A stretch of DNA of 44,923 nucleotides from an uncultured Peptococcaceae bacterium (lineage in GTDB: Bacteria; Bacillota; Peptococcia; Peptococcales; Peptococcaceae). The notes beneath the pieces were generated by a model, which did no database searches, was not told the DNA's origin, and saw nothing but the letters and a program-made list of their open reading frames with translations. A program made the translations under genes and the position numbers. Location: the NCBI GenBank assembly GCA_902492275.1, contig CABUKW010000008.1, positions 1 to 44,923 of the forward strand. Reading direction: 5' to 3'. Of this stretch, positions 24,928 through 33,371 are shown piece after piece (position 1 is the stretch's first letter; each line of letters begins with the position of its first letter).

Positions 24928-27579
24928 ATGGATGAAAGTAAAAACTTATCAAAGGTTTACGATCCAAAACAGGTAGAGGAACACTGGTATTCTGTTTGGG
25001 AACAGAATAAATATTTTGCCGGCAAAATGGAGGAGGGAAAAGAGAATTTCTCCATCGTGATGCCGCCGCCAAACGTAACCGGCAAGCTGCATATGGGACA
25101 TGCCATGGACAACACCATGCAGGATATTCTGGTGCGGTATAAACGGCTCTGTGGCTTTAATACGCTGTGGGTACCCGGTACCGACCATGCCGGCATTGCC
25201 ACTCAGGCGAAAGTAGAAGCCCAATTAAAAGAGGAAGGTACCAATCGCTATGAAGTAGGCCGGGAAGAATTTTTGCGCCGTACTTGGGCTTGGAAAGAAG
25301 AATATGGCAACACCATCACCACCCAGTTACGCAAGCTGGGCAGCTCCTGCGACTGGGACCGGGAACGGTTTACTATGGATGAAGGCTGTTCTCAGGCAGT
25401 TCGGGAAGCCTTTGTGCGCTTATACAACAAAGGTTTGATTTATCAGGGCAATTATATTGTTAACTGGTGCCCTCACTGCCAGACCACCATTTCCGATATT
25501 GAAGTGGAACACGTAGACCAGGAAGGGAAACTCTATTATTTCCGTTATCCTACCGAGGGCGGCACTGACAGCATTGAAATTGCCACCACCCGTCCGGAAA
25601 CTATGCTGGGTGACACGGCGGTAGCTGTTCATCCTGAGGATGAACGGTACCAGCATCTGATAGGCAAAAATTTGGTGCTGCCAGTGGTAGGCCGCGTTAT
25701 TCCAATCATTGCTGACGAATATGTAGAAAAAGAATTTGGTACCGGCGCAGTAAAAATTACGCCGGCCCATGACCCCAACGACTTTGAAGTGGGCAACCGG
25801 CACAATTTGCCCCAGGTAGTGGTTATTGACAAGCAGGGTAAGATGAACGAGCTGGCCGGTAAATACGCTGGCATGGACCGTTATGAATGCCGCAAGCAGC
25901 TGGTGGAGGACTTAAAAGCCAGCGGCGTGCTGACTAAAATAGAAGACCATAACAATTCGGTGGGCCATTGCTATCGCTGTCATACAGTCATTGAGCCGTT
26001 GGTGAGCAAGCAGTGGTTCGTAAAAATGGAACCGCTGGCCAAGCCTGCTATTGAAGCGGCCCATACCGGCGCCGTCAACTTTGTACCCGAACGGTTTACT
26101 AAAATATATTTAGGCTGGTTAGAAAACATCCGTGACTGGTGTATTTCCCGTCAATTGTGGTGGGGCCACCGGATTCCAGTGTGGTATTGTCAGGACTGTG
26201 GTGAAGTGATGTGCAGCACCACCGATGTAGATACCTGTACCAAGTGCGGCTCCAAGCATGTTGAACAGGACCCCGATGTGCTGGATACCTGGTTCAGTTC
26301 CGGCTTATGGCCATTCTCTACCATGGGCTGGCCAAAGCAGACTCAAGAGCTGGAAACCTTTTATCCCACCAGCGTATTAGTGACTGGCCGTGATATTATC
26401 TTTTTCTGGGTGGCCAGAATGCTCTTTGACGCCTTAGAATTTACCGGAAAATCGCCATTCCATGATGTTTTAATTCATGGTCTAGTATTAGACAGCCAGG
26501 GTCGCAAAATGAGCAAATCGCTGGGTAATGGCATTGATCCTTTGCAGGTAATCGAAGAATACGGCGCCGACACGCTACGCTTTATGCTGATTACCGGCAA
26601 CACGCCGGGCAACGATTTACGCTTCCAGAATGAACGGCTGGAAGCTGCCCGCAATTTTGCCAATAAAATTTGGAATGCTACTCGCTTTGTGTTGATGAAT
26701 TTGGAAGACTATCAGCCACTGGCAGAGGAGGACTTGGCGTATACCATAGCGGACCGCTGGATTTTGAGCCGGTTCCACAATATTGCCAAAGACGTAACCC
26801 GTATGTTGGACAGCTACGATTTGGGCGGAGCCGCCAGCGCTTTATATGACTTTATCTGGAGTGAATTCTGCGATTGGTATATTGAAATGGTAAAACCGAG
26901 ACTGTATGGCAAAGAAAGTGAAATCAGCCGTCGCACTGCTCAGCAGGTCATCGCCAGCGTACTGCGGGATACTATGGTGCTGTTGCATCCCTTTATGCCC
27001 TTTATCACTGAAGAAATTTGGCAGCATCTGCCCCATGAAGGGGAAACCATTATGCTGACCCAGTGGCCAGTTGCAAGTGAAATTAAAATTTCTGCCGAAA
27101 CGGAAACACAGATGGCTGTGGTGATGGATGTCATCCGCGCAATCCGCAATATGCGCAGTGAAATGAACGTGCCGTTGGGCAAAAAAGCCGATTGTATTAT
27201 TGCGGCTAATAAAGCAGAATTACTGGCAGTCTTGCAGCAGACAGCGCCTTATATCATCAATCTGGCTACCTTGGAGCAGTTGAATTTACAGCTAACTCTG
27301 CCGGAAAAACCGGAGCAGGCTGTAACCGCCGTTGTACAGGGCATTGAAATTTTCCTGCCGCTAAAGGGTCTGATTGATATGGATAAGGAAATTGCCCGTT
27401 TGCAAAAAGAAGTGGAAAAGGTCAACAAAGAAATCGAACGGCTGGAAAAGAAACTGAACAATGCCGGTTTTGTAGCCAAAGCACCGGCCGAAGTCATTGC
27501 CGGCGAAAAAGAAAAGCTGGCCAAATATCAGGACAGCAAGACCGCTTTGACAAGCCGCCTGGAAAGCTATCAGAAATAA
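24928..27579 (+). CDS. valS: Valyl-tRNA synthetase
   Basis: An 883-residue class I synthetase that charges tRNA-Val. The HIGH motif appears as HMGH (about residue 55, in PPNVTGKLHMGHAM) and KMSKS near residue 527 (GRKMSKSLGNGIDP). The editing domain contains ATTRPETMLGDTAVAVHP, and a zinc-binding-like cluster follows (CQDCG... CTKCG). The last 70 residues form the Val-specific C-terminal coiled coil (DKEIARLQKEVEKVNKEI). Length is normal and no motif is damaged. GAAGGGAG precedes the ATG. It is controlled by the T-box leader directly upstream. Confidence 0.98.
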   Translation: MDESKNLSKVYDPKQVEEHWYSVWEQNKYFAGKMEEGKENFSIVMPPPNVTGKLHMGHAMDNTMQDILVRYKRLCGFNTLWVPGTDHAGIATQAKVEAQLKEEGTNRYEVGREEFLRRTWAWKEEYGNTITTQLRKLGSSCDWDRERFTMDEGCSQAVREAFVRLYNKGLIYQGNYIVNWCPHCQTTISDIEVEHVDQEGKLYYFRYPTEGGTDSIEIATTRPETMLGDTAVAVHPEDERYQHLIGKNLVLPVVGRVIPIIADEYVEKEFGTGAVKITPAHDPNDFEVGNRHNLPQVVVIDKQGKMNELAGKYAGMDRYECRKQLVEDLKASGVLTKIEDHNNSVGHCYRCHTVIEPLVSKQWFVKMEPLAKPAIEAAHTGAVNFVPERFTKIYLGWLENIRDWCISRQLWWGHRIPVWYCQDCGEVMCSTTDVDTCTKCGSKHVEQDPDVLDTWFSSGLWPFSTMGWPKQTQELETFYPTSVLVTGRDIIFFWVARMLFDALEFTGKSPFHDVLIHGLVLDSQGRKMSKSLGNGIDPLQVIEEYGADTLRFMLITGNTPGNDLRFQNERLEAARNFANKIWNATRFVLMNLEDYQPLAEEDLAYTIADRWILSRFHNIAKDVTRMLDSYDLGGAASALYDFIWSEFCDWYIEMVKPRLYGKESEISRRTAQQVIASVLRDTMVLLHPFMPFITEEIWQHLPHEGETIMLTQWPVASEIKISAETETQMAVVMDVIRAIRNMRSEMNVPLGKKADCIIAANKAELLAVLQQTAPYIINLATLEQLNLQLTLPEKPEQAVTAVVQGIEIFLPLKGLIDMDKEIARLQKEVEKVNKEIERLEKKLNNAGFVAKAPAEVIAGEKEKLAKYQDSKTALTSRLESYQK

Positions 27580-27597
27580 AGCAGTATCTATAAAAAG

Positions 27598-27646
27598 CGC
27601 CATGGAACGCAGAAGCTTAGCAAATGCGGTTTCATGGCCTTTTGCT
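27598..27646 (+). terminator. Terminator after valS
   Basis: GCCATGGAACGCA pairs with TGCGGTTTCATGGC (one mismatch, one bulge), followed by TTTTGCTTT. The next 130 bases to the ferritin-like gene are AT-rich and hold nothing recognisable. Confidence 0.65.
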
Positions 27647-27777
27647 TTGTCAATAGATACGCCGTAGGAATTATAATGTATGAAACGGCATGAAAGTAAA
27701 TCCATGAAAACTATTTTTAAAATATGATTTGCAGATTAAATTTTGAAACTATTTTATAAAAATAATTTTATGATTTT

Positions 27778-28311
27778 TTACTGAAATTTTTGTTTCTTTT
27801 TTGATTGAATTGTGGTAAGATACTGTTGAAAGAATTGGATGTGAATTTCTTCATCCAGAACAATACGTTGTAGTACTTTTGTAACACCCGAGTCCTGAAT
27901 CAGTTTGGACAGGTGGCGATAGCTGTCAATGGCAGTTTGCTCACCGGCGATGCTGATATGCAGGGCTTTTTCTATATCACACTGGTATTGCAGTACGCCG
28001 CTGCTCCAAAAAGCGGGCCGCTTATAGGGATAGGAGCGGAAGATGGGATTGCCGCCCAAGGCCGTAATCATTTCACCTAACAGGTTTAAATGATGCATTT
28101 CTACCTGAGCAATTTTGCGCAGCGCAGCGGCCAAATCGGCAGCTTCCTGGTCTAAAACCCAACTGAAATACGTATACTGGGTAATGGTCGTCAGCTCGCT
28201 TTTGACCGACGCAAAAACCGACGACAGCATTTGCGCATAGCACAGATTGGGCTCTGCCACTTGAATGGGCGGATAAGGTTCTGGTGACGCATACGAAACA
28301 GATGCATTCAT
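27778..28311 (-). CDS. Ferritin-like di-iron protein
   Basis: A 177-residue four-helix-bundle protein. The expected di-iron/di-manganese ligands are in place: Glu39, Glu71 with His74 (EMHH), Glu124 (GEQTAIDSYRHL), and Glu154 with His157 (EEIH). There is no C-terminal rubredoxin domain, so it is not a classical rubrerythrin; it resembles erythrin-type or related ferritin-like proteins. A role in peroxide or metal handling under anaerobic growth is likely. AGGAGG precedes the ATG. It is transcribed away from a CDF cation exporter, which fits a shared metal-linked role, although the 137-base spacer has no clear metal box. Confidence 0.85.
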   Translation of the reverse strand: MNASVSYASPEPYPPIQVAEPNLCYAQMLSSVFASVKSELTTITQYTYFSWVLDQEAADLAAALRKIAQVEMHHLNLLGEMITALGGNPIFRSYPYKRPAFWSSGVLQYQCDIEKALHISIAGEQTAIDSYRHLSKLIQDSGVTKVLQRIVLDEEIHIQFFQQYLTTIQSKKKQKFQ

Positions 28312-28389
28312 AAATCATGCCTCCTGTAAAGAATTTTTTCAGGGATTTTCATTTATATGCAGCTATCTGTGTTTCTATGCCAGAAGAAT

Positions 28390-28425
28390 AATCATGCTGC
28401 TAAAGGGCAGCTTGCCAGAAACTGG
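28390..28425 (+). other. Two tandem hairpins in the leader of the CDF gene
   Basis: GCTGC/GGCAGC and, directly after it, GCCAG-AAA-CTGGC form two stacked stems just before the ribosome site. They may be part of a structured leader. I cannot match them to a known riboswitch class. Confidence 0.45.
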
Positions 28426-28448
28426 CTAACAACAGGGAGGAATTTAAG

Positions 28449-29354
28449 ATGTCTACATCCACAGAAAAAGCATTAACCATAAAAGTATCCAAAATCAGTA
28501 TCGTTACCAATATCGGGCTGACCTTGATGAAGCTGTTTGCCGGCTTTGCGGCCCATTCCGGCGCTATGGTGGCAGACGCTGTTCATTCGGCCTCCGATGT
28601 GTTCGGCTCTTTTTTAGTTATCATTGGCGCCAACGTATCGGGCAAAGCGGCAGACCATGAGCATCCATACGGCCATGACCGTATGGAATGCGTGATTTCT
28701 ATTATTTTGGCCAATATCCTGCTGCTGGTGGGCGCAGGCATCGGCCTCAGCGGACTGGAAAAAATATTTTCCGGTCATAGCAGCGCACTGGTTGTGCCGG
28801 GACGGCTGGCCTTGCTGGCCGCAGTGATCTCCATTGCAGTAAAAGAGGGCTTGTTTTGGTATACCCGTATCGCCGCCAAAAAAATCAATTCGGTGTCCTT
28901 GATGGCAGAAGCTTGGCACCATCGCTCCGACGCTTTAAGCTCTATCGGCAGTTTCGCCGGTATCTTAGGCGCCCGTCTGGGCTATCCGGTGTTAGACCCG
29001 CTGGCCAGCGTGATTATTGCCATTTTTATTTTAAAAGTAGCATTAGATATCTATAAAGAAACTTTAGACCGCATGGTGGATCGCGCCTGTGATGAAACCA
29101 CCGAATCGGCCATGCGGCAGCTGATAAATTCTTATGACGGCGTATTATCGCTGGATTTGCTGCGGACGCGGCTTTTTGGCTCCAAAATGTATGTAGAAGT
29201 GGAAATTGCCGCCGACGGCAACCAGCCCCTGCGGCAGGCCCACGATATAGCCGTGCAGGTACACAACGGCATCGAAGAAAATTTTCCGCTGGTAAAGCAC
29301 TGCGTGGTGCATGTCAATCCGGTAACCTGCCCAGAATGTTTACAGGAACGTTAA
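28449..29354 (+). CDS. Cation diffusion facilitator (CDF) family exporter
   Basis: A 301-residue CDF protein with six predicted spans and a C-terminal cytoplasmic metal-binding domain. The transport-site motifs are DAVHSASD (Asp43, His46/Asp50 region) in the second helix and WHHRSDALSS in the fifth; the loop DHEHPYGHDRMEC is the usual cytoplasmic His-rich segment. The C-terminus ends with HCVVHVNPVTCPEC, an added Cys pair. Family members export Zn2+, Fe2+, Co2+ or Mn2+ by proton antiport; the Asp/His set here fits Zn or Fe types but does not decide. AGGGAGG precedes the ATG. Confidence 0.94.
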   Translation: MSTSTEKALTIKVSKISIVTNIGLTLMKLFAGFAAHSGAMVADAVHSASDVFGSFLVIIGANVSGKAADHEHPYGHDRMECVISIILANILLLVGAGIGLSGLEKIFSGHSSALVVPGRLALLAAVISIAVKEGLFWYTRIAAKKINSVSLMAEAWHHRSDALSSIGSFAGILGARLGYPVLDPLASVIIAIFILKVALDIYKETLDRMVDRACDETTESAMRQLINSYDGVLSLDLLRTRLFGSKMYVEVEIAADGNQPLRQAHDIAVQVHNGIEENFPLVKHCVVHVNPVTCPECLQER

Positions 29355-29390
29355 ACAGAAGCATGTGGAAAATCGAAAAAACGATAGCGC

Positions 29391-29424
29391 AAAAAGGCCC
29401 AGCCAATATCGGCGGGCCTTTTTT
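29391..29424. terminator. Bidirectional terminator after the CDF gene
   Basis: AAAAAGGCCC pairs with GGGCCTTTTTT and an inner GCC/GGC extends the stem. It also serves the convergent minus-strand gene at 29439-29726. Confidence 0.88.
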
Positions 29425-29438
29425 ATTTGTAAAAACAG

Positions 29439-29726
29439 CTAGTTGTTTTGCCAGAGTTGTTCTAAAAAGTCAATTTCGAACATATCATCTTCTTTTACTT
29501 TGATTTGCTTGCCAGTAATGGCCGCACTCCAAAGCGCAATCTGATGCAGCGGCTTTTCCTGTTCCGACAGTTTGTTCCATTGTTTTTGTGCTTCCTGCAA
29601 AGCTTGCTGTTTGTCATCATAGCAATCCGAATAGATTTTGCCTTCAAATTGATGCTCTACGAAATAGATGGTCATCTGCATAAGTTGCTGCAATCCATAT
29701 TTGCGAATTAAATCTTCTAATGCCAT
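29439..29726 (-). CDS. Unknown 95-residue protein
   Basis: Not recognised. A small, soluble, acidic protein that looks mostly helical: MALEDLIRKYGLQQLMQMTI at the start, a Gln/Lys-rich helix in the middle (KQQALQEAQKQWNKLSEQEK), and an acidic end (EDDMFEIDFLEQLWQNN). GGAGGA lies close before the ATG. It is a single-gene unit between the CDF gene terminator and the terminator of the two-component operon. Codon use looks like that of its neighbours, so coding is likely. Confidence 0.72.
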   Translation of the reverse strand: MALEDLIRKYGLQQLMQMTIYFVEHQFEGKIYSDCYDDKQQALQEAQKQWNKLSEQEKPLHQIALWSAAITGKQIKVKEDDMFEIDFLEQLWQNN

Positions 29727-29810
29727 AAAAAATCCTCCAATTTATAATCATTCAGGATATAAATCCTCTTTTTATCCTATACCCAAATCGGACAAAGCTA
29801 AAAAGAATAA

Positions 29811-29861
29811 TTGCCAAAAACCGCAACATAAAAGTAAAAGCAGTTTAGCGGTTCTTGGCAA
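29811..29861 (-). terminator. Terminator of the two-component operon
   Basis: TTGCCAA-x-AACCGC pairs with GCGGTT-x-TTGGCAA around a long loop. On the minus strand it is followed by TTATTCTTTTT. The rest of the 166-base gap holds nothing clear. Confidence 0.75.
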
Positions 29862-29892
29862 ATCGTGTGCCATGTTTATAAAAAATAGGCTG

Positions 29893-31293
29893 TTAGAGCA
29901 GCGGAAAGCGAATGGTAAAGACGGTTCGGTAAGCTGGTTGGCTTTCCAGAGCAATGGATGCGCCATGCTTTTCTAAAATCTGCTTGGCAACGAACAGGCC
30001 CAAACCGCTGTGCTGTTTGGTGCGGGAAATATCACCCTGATAAAAGGGCTCGAAGACCTTGTCCTGGTCTTCGGCTGCGATGCCTGCGCCGTTATCCTTA
30101 ATCTGCACCTGATAGCAGGCGGGCAGAAGCTGGGCGCAGATCTGGACCTGGGTAGGCGTGCTGTTGTGGCTCAAAATATTTTCCAGCAGATTGGCGTATA
30201 CCCGACGCATATTGAGGGCGTCAAAGTTCAGATAAAAAGGCTCCTCGGCAATTTGAATTTCCATTTGAAAGCCCTGCTTTTCAAAAATGGTGTAATAATT
30301 GGCGCAGACCTCCCGCAGAAAATCGTTCATGTCCCGACGTTCCAGCTGCAAGGGATAATCGTTGTACTGATATTTCACCTGCTCCGATAACAGCTCTACC
30401 ATGCTGTTTAAGGTGGAAATGTTGCTGTGAATGCGGCTAATATACAGTTTTTCTTCCTCCGGCGGCAGCTGCTCCTGCTCTAATAGCTCTGCATAGCCCT
30501 TTAAATTGGTCATAGGCGATTTTAAATCGTGGGACAGATTGGCAATAAGCCGGTGACTCTGGGCTTCCAGCTTGTCATTTTCTTCCTTCATTTGTTCCAG
30601 CTTATCCAGCATGTTGTTGTAGGAAAGCAGCAAGGTCTGGGTTTCCTGCAGGGTAAACTGGAACGGATCCACATGGGAACGGTCGTGGGGCGTTTTGGCA
30701 ATGCTGTCGCCGATAACGGTCAGATTTTCCTGCAGCGGCTTATAAACGGTCCGGATAAAGGAAATGATACAGAGAATCAAAATGACGGAGCCTAAAAAGA
30801 TTTTTAGCGTCGCGTAGAAATGAGCGTTTTGCTGAAACAGTTCAAAGATAGAATCGTCCAGCTGCTGCTCCAGAATCACGGTAATCGTTTGACCAGCTTC
30901 GTTGATATAATGGCTGGAATAAAGCAGCCGATCGTCGCGGTCGGTTAGGAGCAGGCTGAGCAATTGCTCTATCGAATATTGGTAGCCTGGCTTCACAGAC
31001 GAATTGGCGCTTTCGATGACGGTAAGCGTTTCGTCCAGTACCTGCAGGGAGGCCGCATAGCTTTGCAGCTGTTCTTCGGAAATTGTCTGATAATGCTCCA
31101 AATCGGGCTCAAAAAGAATTTGCCTAGGCAACGGAAAGTTATTTTCCATTTGAAAATAAAAGGGCAGCCAAATATGATTGAGCAAAAAGCTGACAATGAA
31201 AAGGCCGCATATAGCCGCGATAATATGCAGAAACAGTTTGGACGCGATGAGCTGCCACAGCGTATAGGTTCTGTTTTTATACAGTTCGTTCAA
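29893..31293 (-). CDS. Sensor histidine kinase of the RND efflux locus
   Basis: A 466-residue membrane kinase. Two membrane spans (near residues 20-42 and about 165-185) enclose an extracellular sensor of about 120 residues. Next come a HAMP-like linker, the HisKA box NLSHDLKSPMTNLKGYAELL with its His near base 30530, the N box NLLENILSHN, and the G boxes DNGAGI and HSGLGLFVAKQI. The start is uncertain. TTG at 31293 has AGGGGG upstream and overlaps the response regulator by 17 bases, which fits translational coupling. A longer TTG start at 31353 is less likely, and the next ATG would remove the first span. It should signal to the regulator gene just upstream. Confidence 0.88.
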   Translation of the reverse strand: MNELYKNRTYTLWQLIASKLFLHIIAAICGLFIVSFLLNHIWLPFYFQMENNFPLPRQILFEPDLEHYQTISEEQLQSYAASLQVLDETLTVIESANSSVKPGYQYSIEQLLSLLLTDRDDRLLYSSHYINEAGQTITVILEQQLDDSIFELFQQNAHFYATLKIFLGSVILILCIISFIRTVYKPLQENLTVIGDSIAKTPHDRSHVDPFQFTLQETQTLLLSYNNMLDKLEQMKEENDKLEAQSHRLIANLSHDLKSPMTNLKGYAELLEQEQLPPEEEKLYISRIHSNISTLNSMVELLSEQVKYQYNDYPLQLERRDMNDFLREVCANYYTIFEKQGFQMEIQIAEEPFYLNFDALNMRRVYANLLENILSHNSTPTQVQICAQLLPACYQVQIKDNGAGIAAEDQDKVFEPFYQGDISRTKQHSGLGLFVAKQILEKHGASIALESQPAYRTVFTIRFPLL

Positions 31294-31960
31294 TTTTATA
31301 GCCCAACCCCCTAATGGTTTTGATGTAAGCGGGATTTTTGCTGTCTGCTTCAATTTTGTCCCGCAGCCGACTGATATGCACCGGAATCACCGATTCGTCG
31401 CCGTCTAAATAGTTGTCGCGGATACTTTCATAGAGCTGATTTTTGGTAAATACCCGTTCCGGCGAGGAGAGCAGCTTGAGCAGCAGCTTGTATGCGGTAG
31501 CGGTCAGATTGCAGTCGACGCCGTCTTGATAGACGACACATTTTTGCTTGTCAATTTTCAGATTGCCATAGCAGATGATATCATCGTTGGTTTGCAGCAG
31601 ATAATTGCGGCGCAGATGGGCCTTTACCCGACTGACCAATTCCAAAGAAGAAAAGGGCTTTACGATGTAATCGTCGGCGCCCAAATCCAGCCCTAAAATT
31701 TTATCCTGCTCCATATTTTTGGCGGTCAATACCAGGATGGGCACCGTGGAAAAATGCCGCACCTTCTGAATCAGCGAAAAGCCGTCGTCCAAACGGGGCA
31801 TCATAATGTCGAAAATGCAAAGCTGCACCTCCTGCTCCAATAAATAATCCAGAGCGGCCTGACCGTCCTCCTTCCAAATGACCTCATAGCCTTCCTTCTC
31901 TAAAAAAAGCCGAATCAAGGCGGCGATTTCGGCGTTATCCTCTGCAATTAAAATTTTCAT
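31277..31960 (-). CDS. OmpR-family response regulator
   Basis: A 227-residue regulator with a receiver domain (acidic pocket Glu7/Asp8, phosphoacceptor Asp51 in CIFDIMMP, Lys near 103 in VKPFSS) and a C-terminal winged-helix domain (HISRLRDKIE; IKTIRGLGYKIE). The ATG at 31960 is chosen because the protein then begins MKILIAED, the normal receiver start; an upstream extension is not conserved-looking. It probably activates the divergent RND efflux operon and its own promoter when phosphorylated by the downstream kinase. Confidence 0.95.
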   Translation of the reverse strand: MKILIAEDNAEIAALIRLFLEKEGYEVIWKEDGQAALDYLLEQEVQLCIFDIMMPRLDDGFSLIQKVRHFSTVPILVLTAKNMEQDKILGLDLGADDYIVKPFSSLELVSRVKAHLRRNYLLQTNDDIICYGNLKIDKQKCVVYQDGVDCNLTATAYKLLLKLLSSPERVFTKNQLYESIRDNYLDGDESVIPVHISRLRDKIEADSKNPAYIKTIRGLGYKIERTV

Positions 31961-32031
31961 GTTTCTCTCAACTCTCTTTCCAGACGTTCGCCCAAAAGCA
32001 AAAAATATCCCCATCGTTTCAAGTCTACTAT

Positions 32032-32060
32032 AGTATAGCCAGATAACAATAAAATTGCAA
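32032..32060 (-). promoter_or_regulatory. Promoter of the response regulator/kinase operon
   Basis: Minus strand: TTGCAA (32060-32055), 17-base spacer, TATACT (32037-32032). Confidence 0.7.
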
Positions 32061-32065
32061 TAACA

Positions 32066-32118
32066 TTAAGAAATCTTAAACTTGCCGTAATAGCATTGTT
32101 ATGTTGGCTTGCTATACT
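32066..32118 (+). promoter_or_regulatory. Divergent operator and extended -10 promoter of the RND operon
   Basis: A palindrome TTAAG-AAAT-CTTAA (32066-32079) lies between the two divergent promoters. On the plus strand an extended -10 (TGC-TATACT, ending 32118) has no proper -35, which is typical of activator-dependent promoters. Confidence 0.5.
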
Positions 32119-32210
32119 GGCAGACAGATGGAAGGAAGGGTTTTCCTGAAGTTTTATTGCAGGAAAATTTTTAGAGAACCTATGGCAGAAGAGAAAGGAT
32201 GGAGATTTTT

Positions 32211-33371
32211 GTGAAACAAACAGGAGAAAAGCTGATTTCGCTGGCGTTGTTGGCCGGTATTGTAACAGCCGGACTGACAGGCTGCAGCGCGGGAGGAGGC
32301 CCCGGCGGTATGGCAGGCGAGATTGATGCCGTGTCGGAAAGCTCTGTATTGACCGTGCAAATTGAAAATCCCAGCTATGACAGCATTTATTTGACTACAG
32401 AAATGGTAGGGACCGTGCAGCCAGAACAGACGGCGGAGGTTTACCCCAAAACCAGCGGCACGGTGACAGCCGTTTATTTTGAAGTAGGCGATACGGTCAG
32501 CGAAGGGCAAACGCTGGCAACGCTGGACACGGACAGCCTGAATTCGGCCCAGATTTCTATTAACAGCGCCCAATTGCAGCTGGAAACGGCGCAGAAGGAA
32601 ATGGAGCGCTCCCAGGTGCTTTACGAAAACGACGGCATTACCCTGCAGGCGCTGGAAACGGCAGAAAATGCGGTACGCTCTGCCCAGCTGCAGCTGGAAA
32701 CGGCGCAGGATAACTATAATACGCTGTTAAAAAATAGTTCTATTATAGCGCCCATCAGCGGTGTTATTGAAAGTAAAGACGTCGATGTCTATGATAATGC
32801 TTCCATGCAGCAGGCCATTTGCGTGATTTCGCAAAAATCCAATATGGAGGTGGTGTTTCAGGTATCGGAACGGGTGAAAAACAGCTTGCAGTTAGGCAAT
32901 AGCGTTAACCTGGAGAAAAACGGAACCTCCTACAAGGCCACCATTATCGAAATTGCAGGAAAAACCTCGGACGATACAGGCTTATTTGAAATCACAGCCC
33001 AGATTCAGGACGGCGGCAGTCTTTCTACCGGTTCTAAGGTAACGGTCAGTCTGGTCACCGATCGGGCAGAAAATGTGTTGTGCATTCCCCTGGACGCCAT
33101 TTATTATGACGACGGCAAGCCCTATGTGTTTGTCAGCAAGGAGGGCGTTGCAGAAATTGTTTATGTGGAAACCGGTATTTATGATGATGCCAATATGCAG
33201 ATTGTGTCGGGCCTGACGCAGAATGATCAGGTCATTACCAGCTGGAGCAGCCAGCTGACCAGCGGCGCTTTGGTGCAATCGGTGGAGGATGCGGAAAAAA
33301 AGGACAGTTCAGCGGACGGGCAGTTGTCCGATGCTTCCGCTGACGCCGCAGAAAGTGAGGCGCAGCCATGA
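32211..33371 (+). CDS. RND efflux periplasmic-adaptor-type lipoprotein (HlyD/MFP family)
   Basis: A 386-residue membrane fusion protein. The lipoprotein signal peptide ends LTGC with the acylated Cys at residue 25. Then come the lipoyl half-motif PKTSGTVTAVYFEVGDTV, a helical hairpin with two copies of SAQLQLETAQ, the second lipoyl half (IIAPISGVIESKDVDV), and beta-barrel domains. The end is acidic and low in complexity. It links the RND pump to an outer partner. The GTG at 32211 is preferred, with GGAG six bases upstream; an ATG at 32199 has a poorer site. The stop overlaps the pump's start (ATGA). Confidence 0.93.
   Translation: MKQTGEKLISLALLAGIVTAGLTGCSAGGGPGGMAGEIDAVSESSVLTVQIENPSYDSIYLTTEMVGTVQPEQTAEVYPKTSGTVTAVYFEVGDTVSEGQTLATLDTDSLNSAQISINSAQLQLETAQKEMERSQVLYENDGITLQALETAENAVRSAQLQLETAQDNYNTLLKNSSIIAPISGVIESKDVDVYDNASMQQAICVISQKSNMEVVFQVSERVKNSLQLGNSVNLEKNGTSYKATIIEIAGKTSDDTGLFEITAQIQDGGSLSTGSKVTVSLVTDRAENVLCIPLDAIYYDDGKPYVFVSKEGVAEIVYVETGIYDDANMQIVSGLTQNDQVITSWSSQLTSGALVQSVEDAEKKDSSADGQLSDASADAAESEAQP

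Noticed and set aside
28312..28448. NiCo (czcD) riboswitch upstream of the CDF gene
   Set aside because: Hairpins are present, but I could not match the conserved core; a covariance search is needed before naming it.
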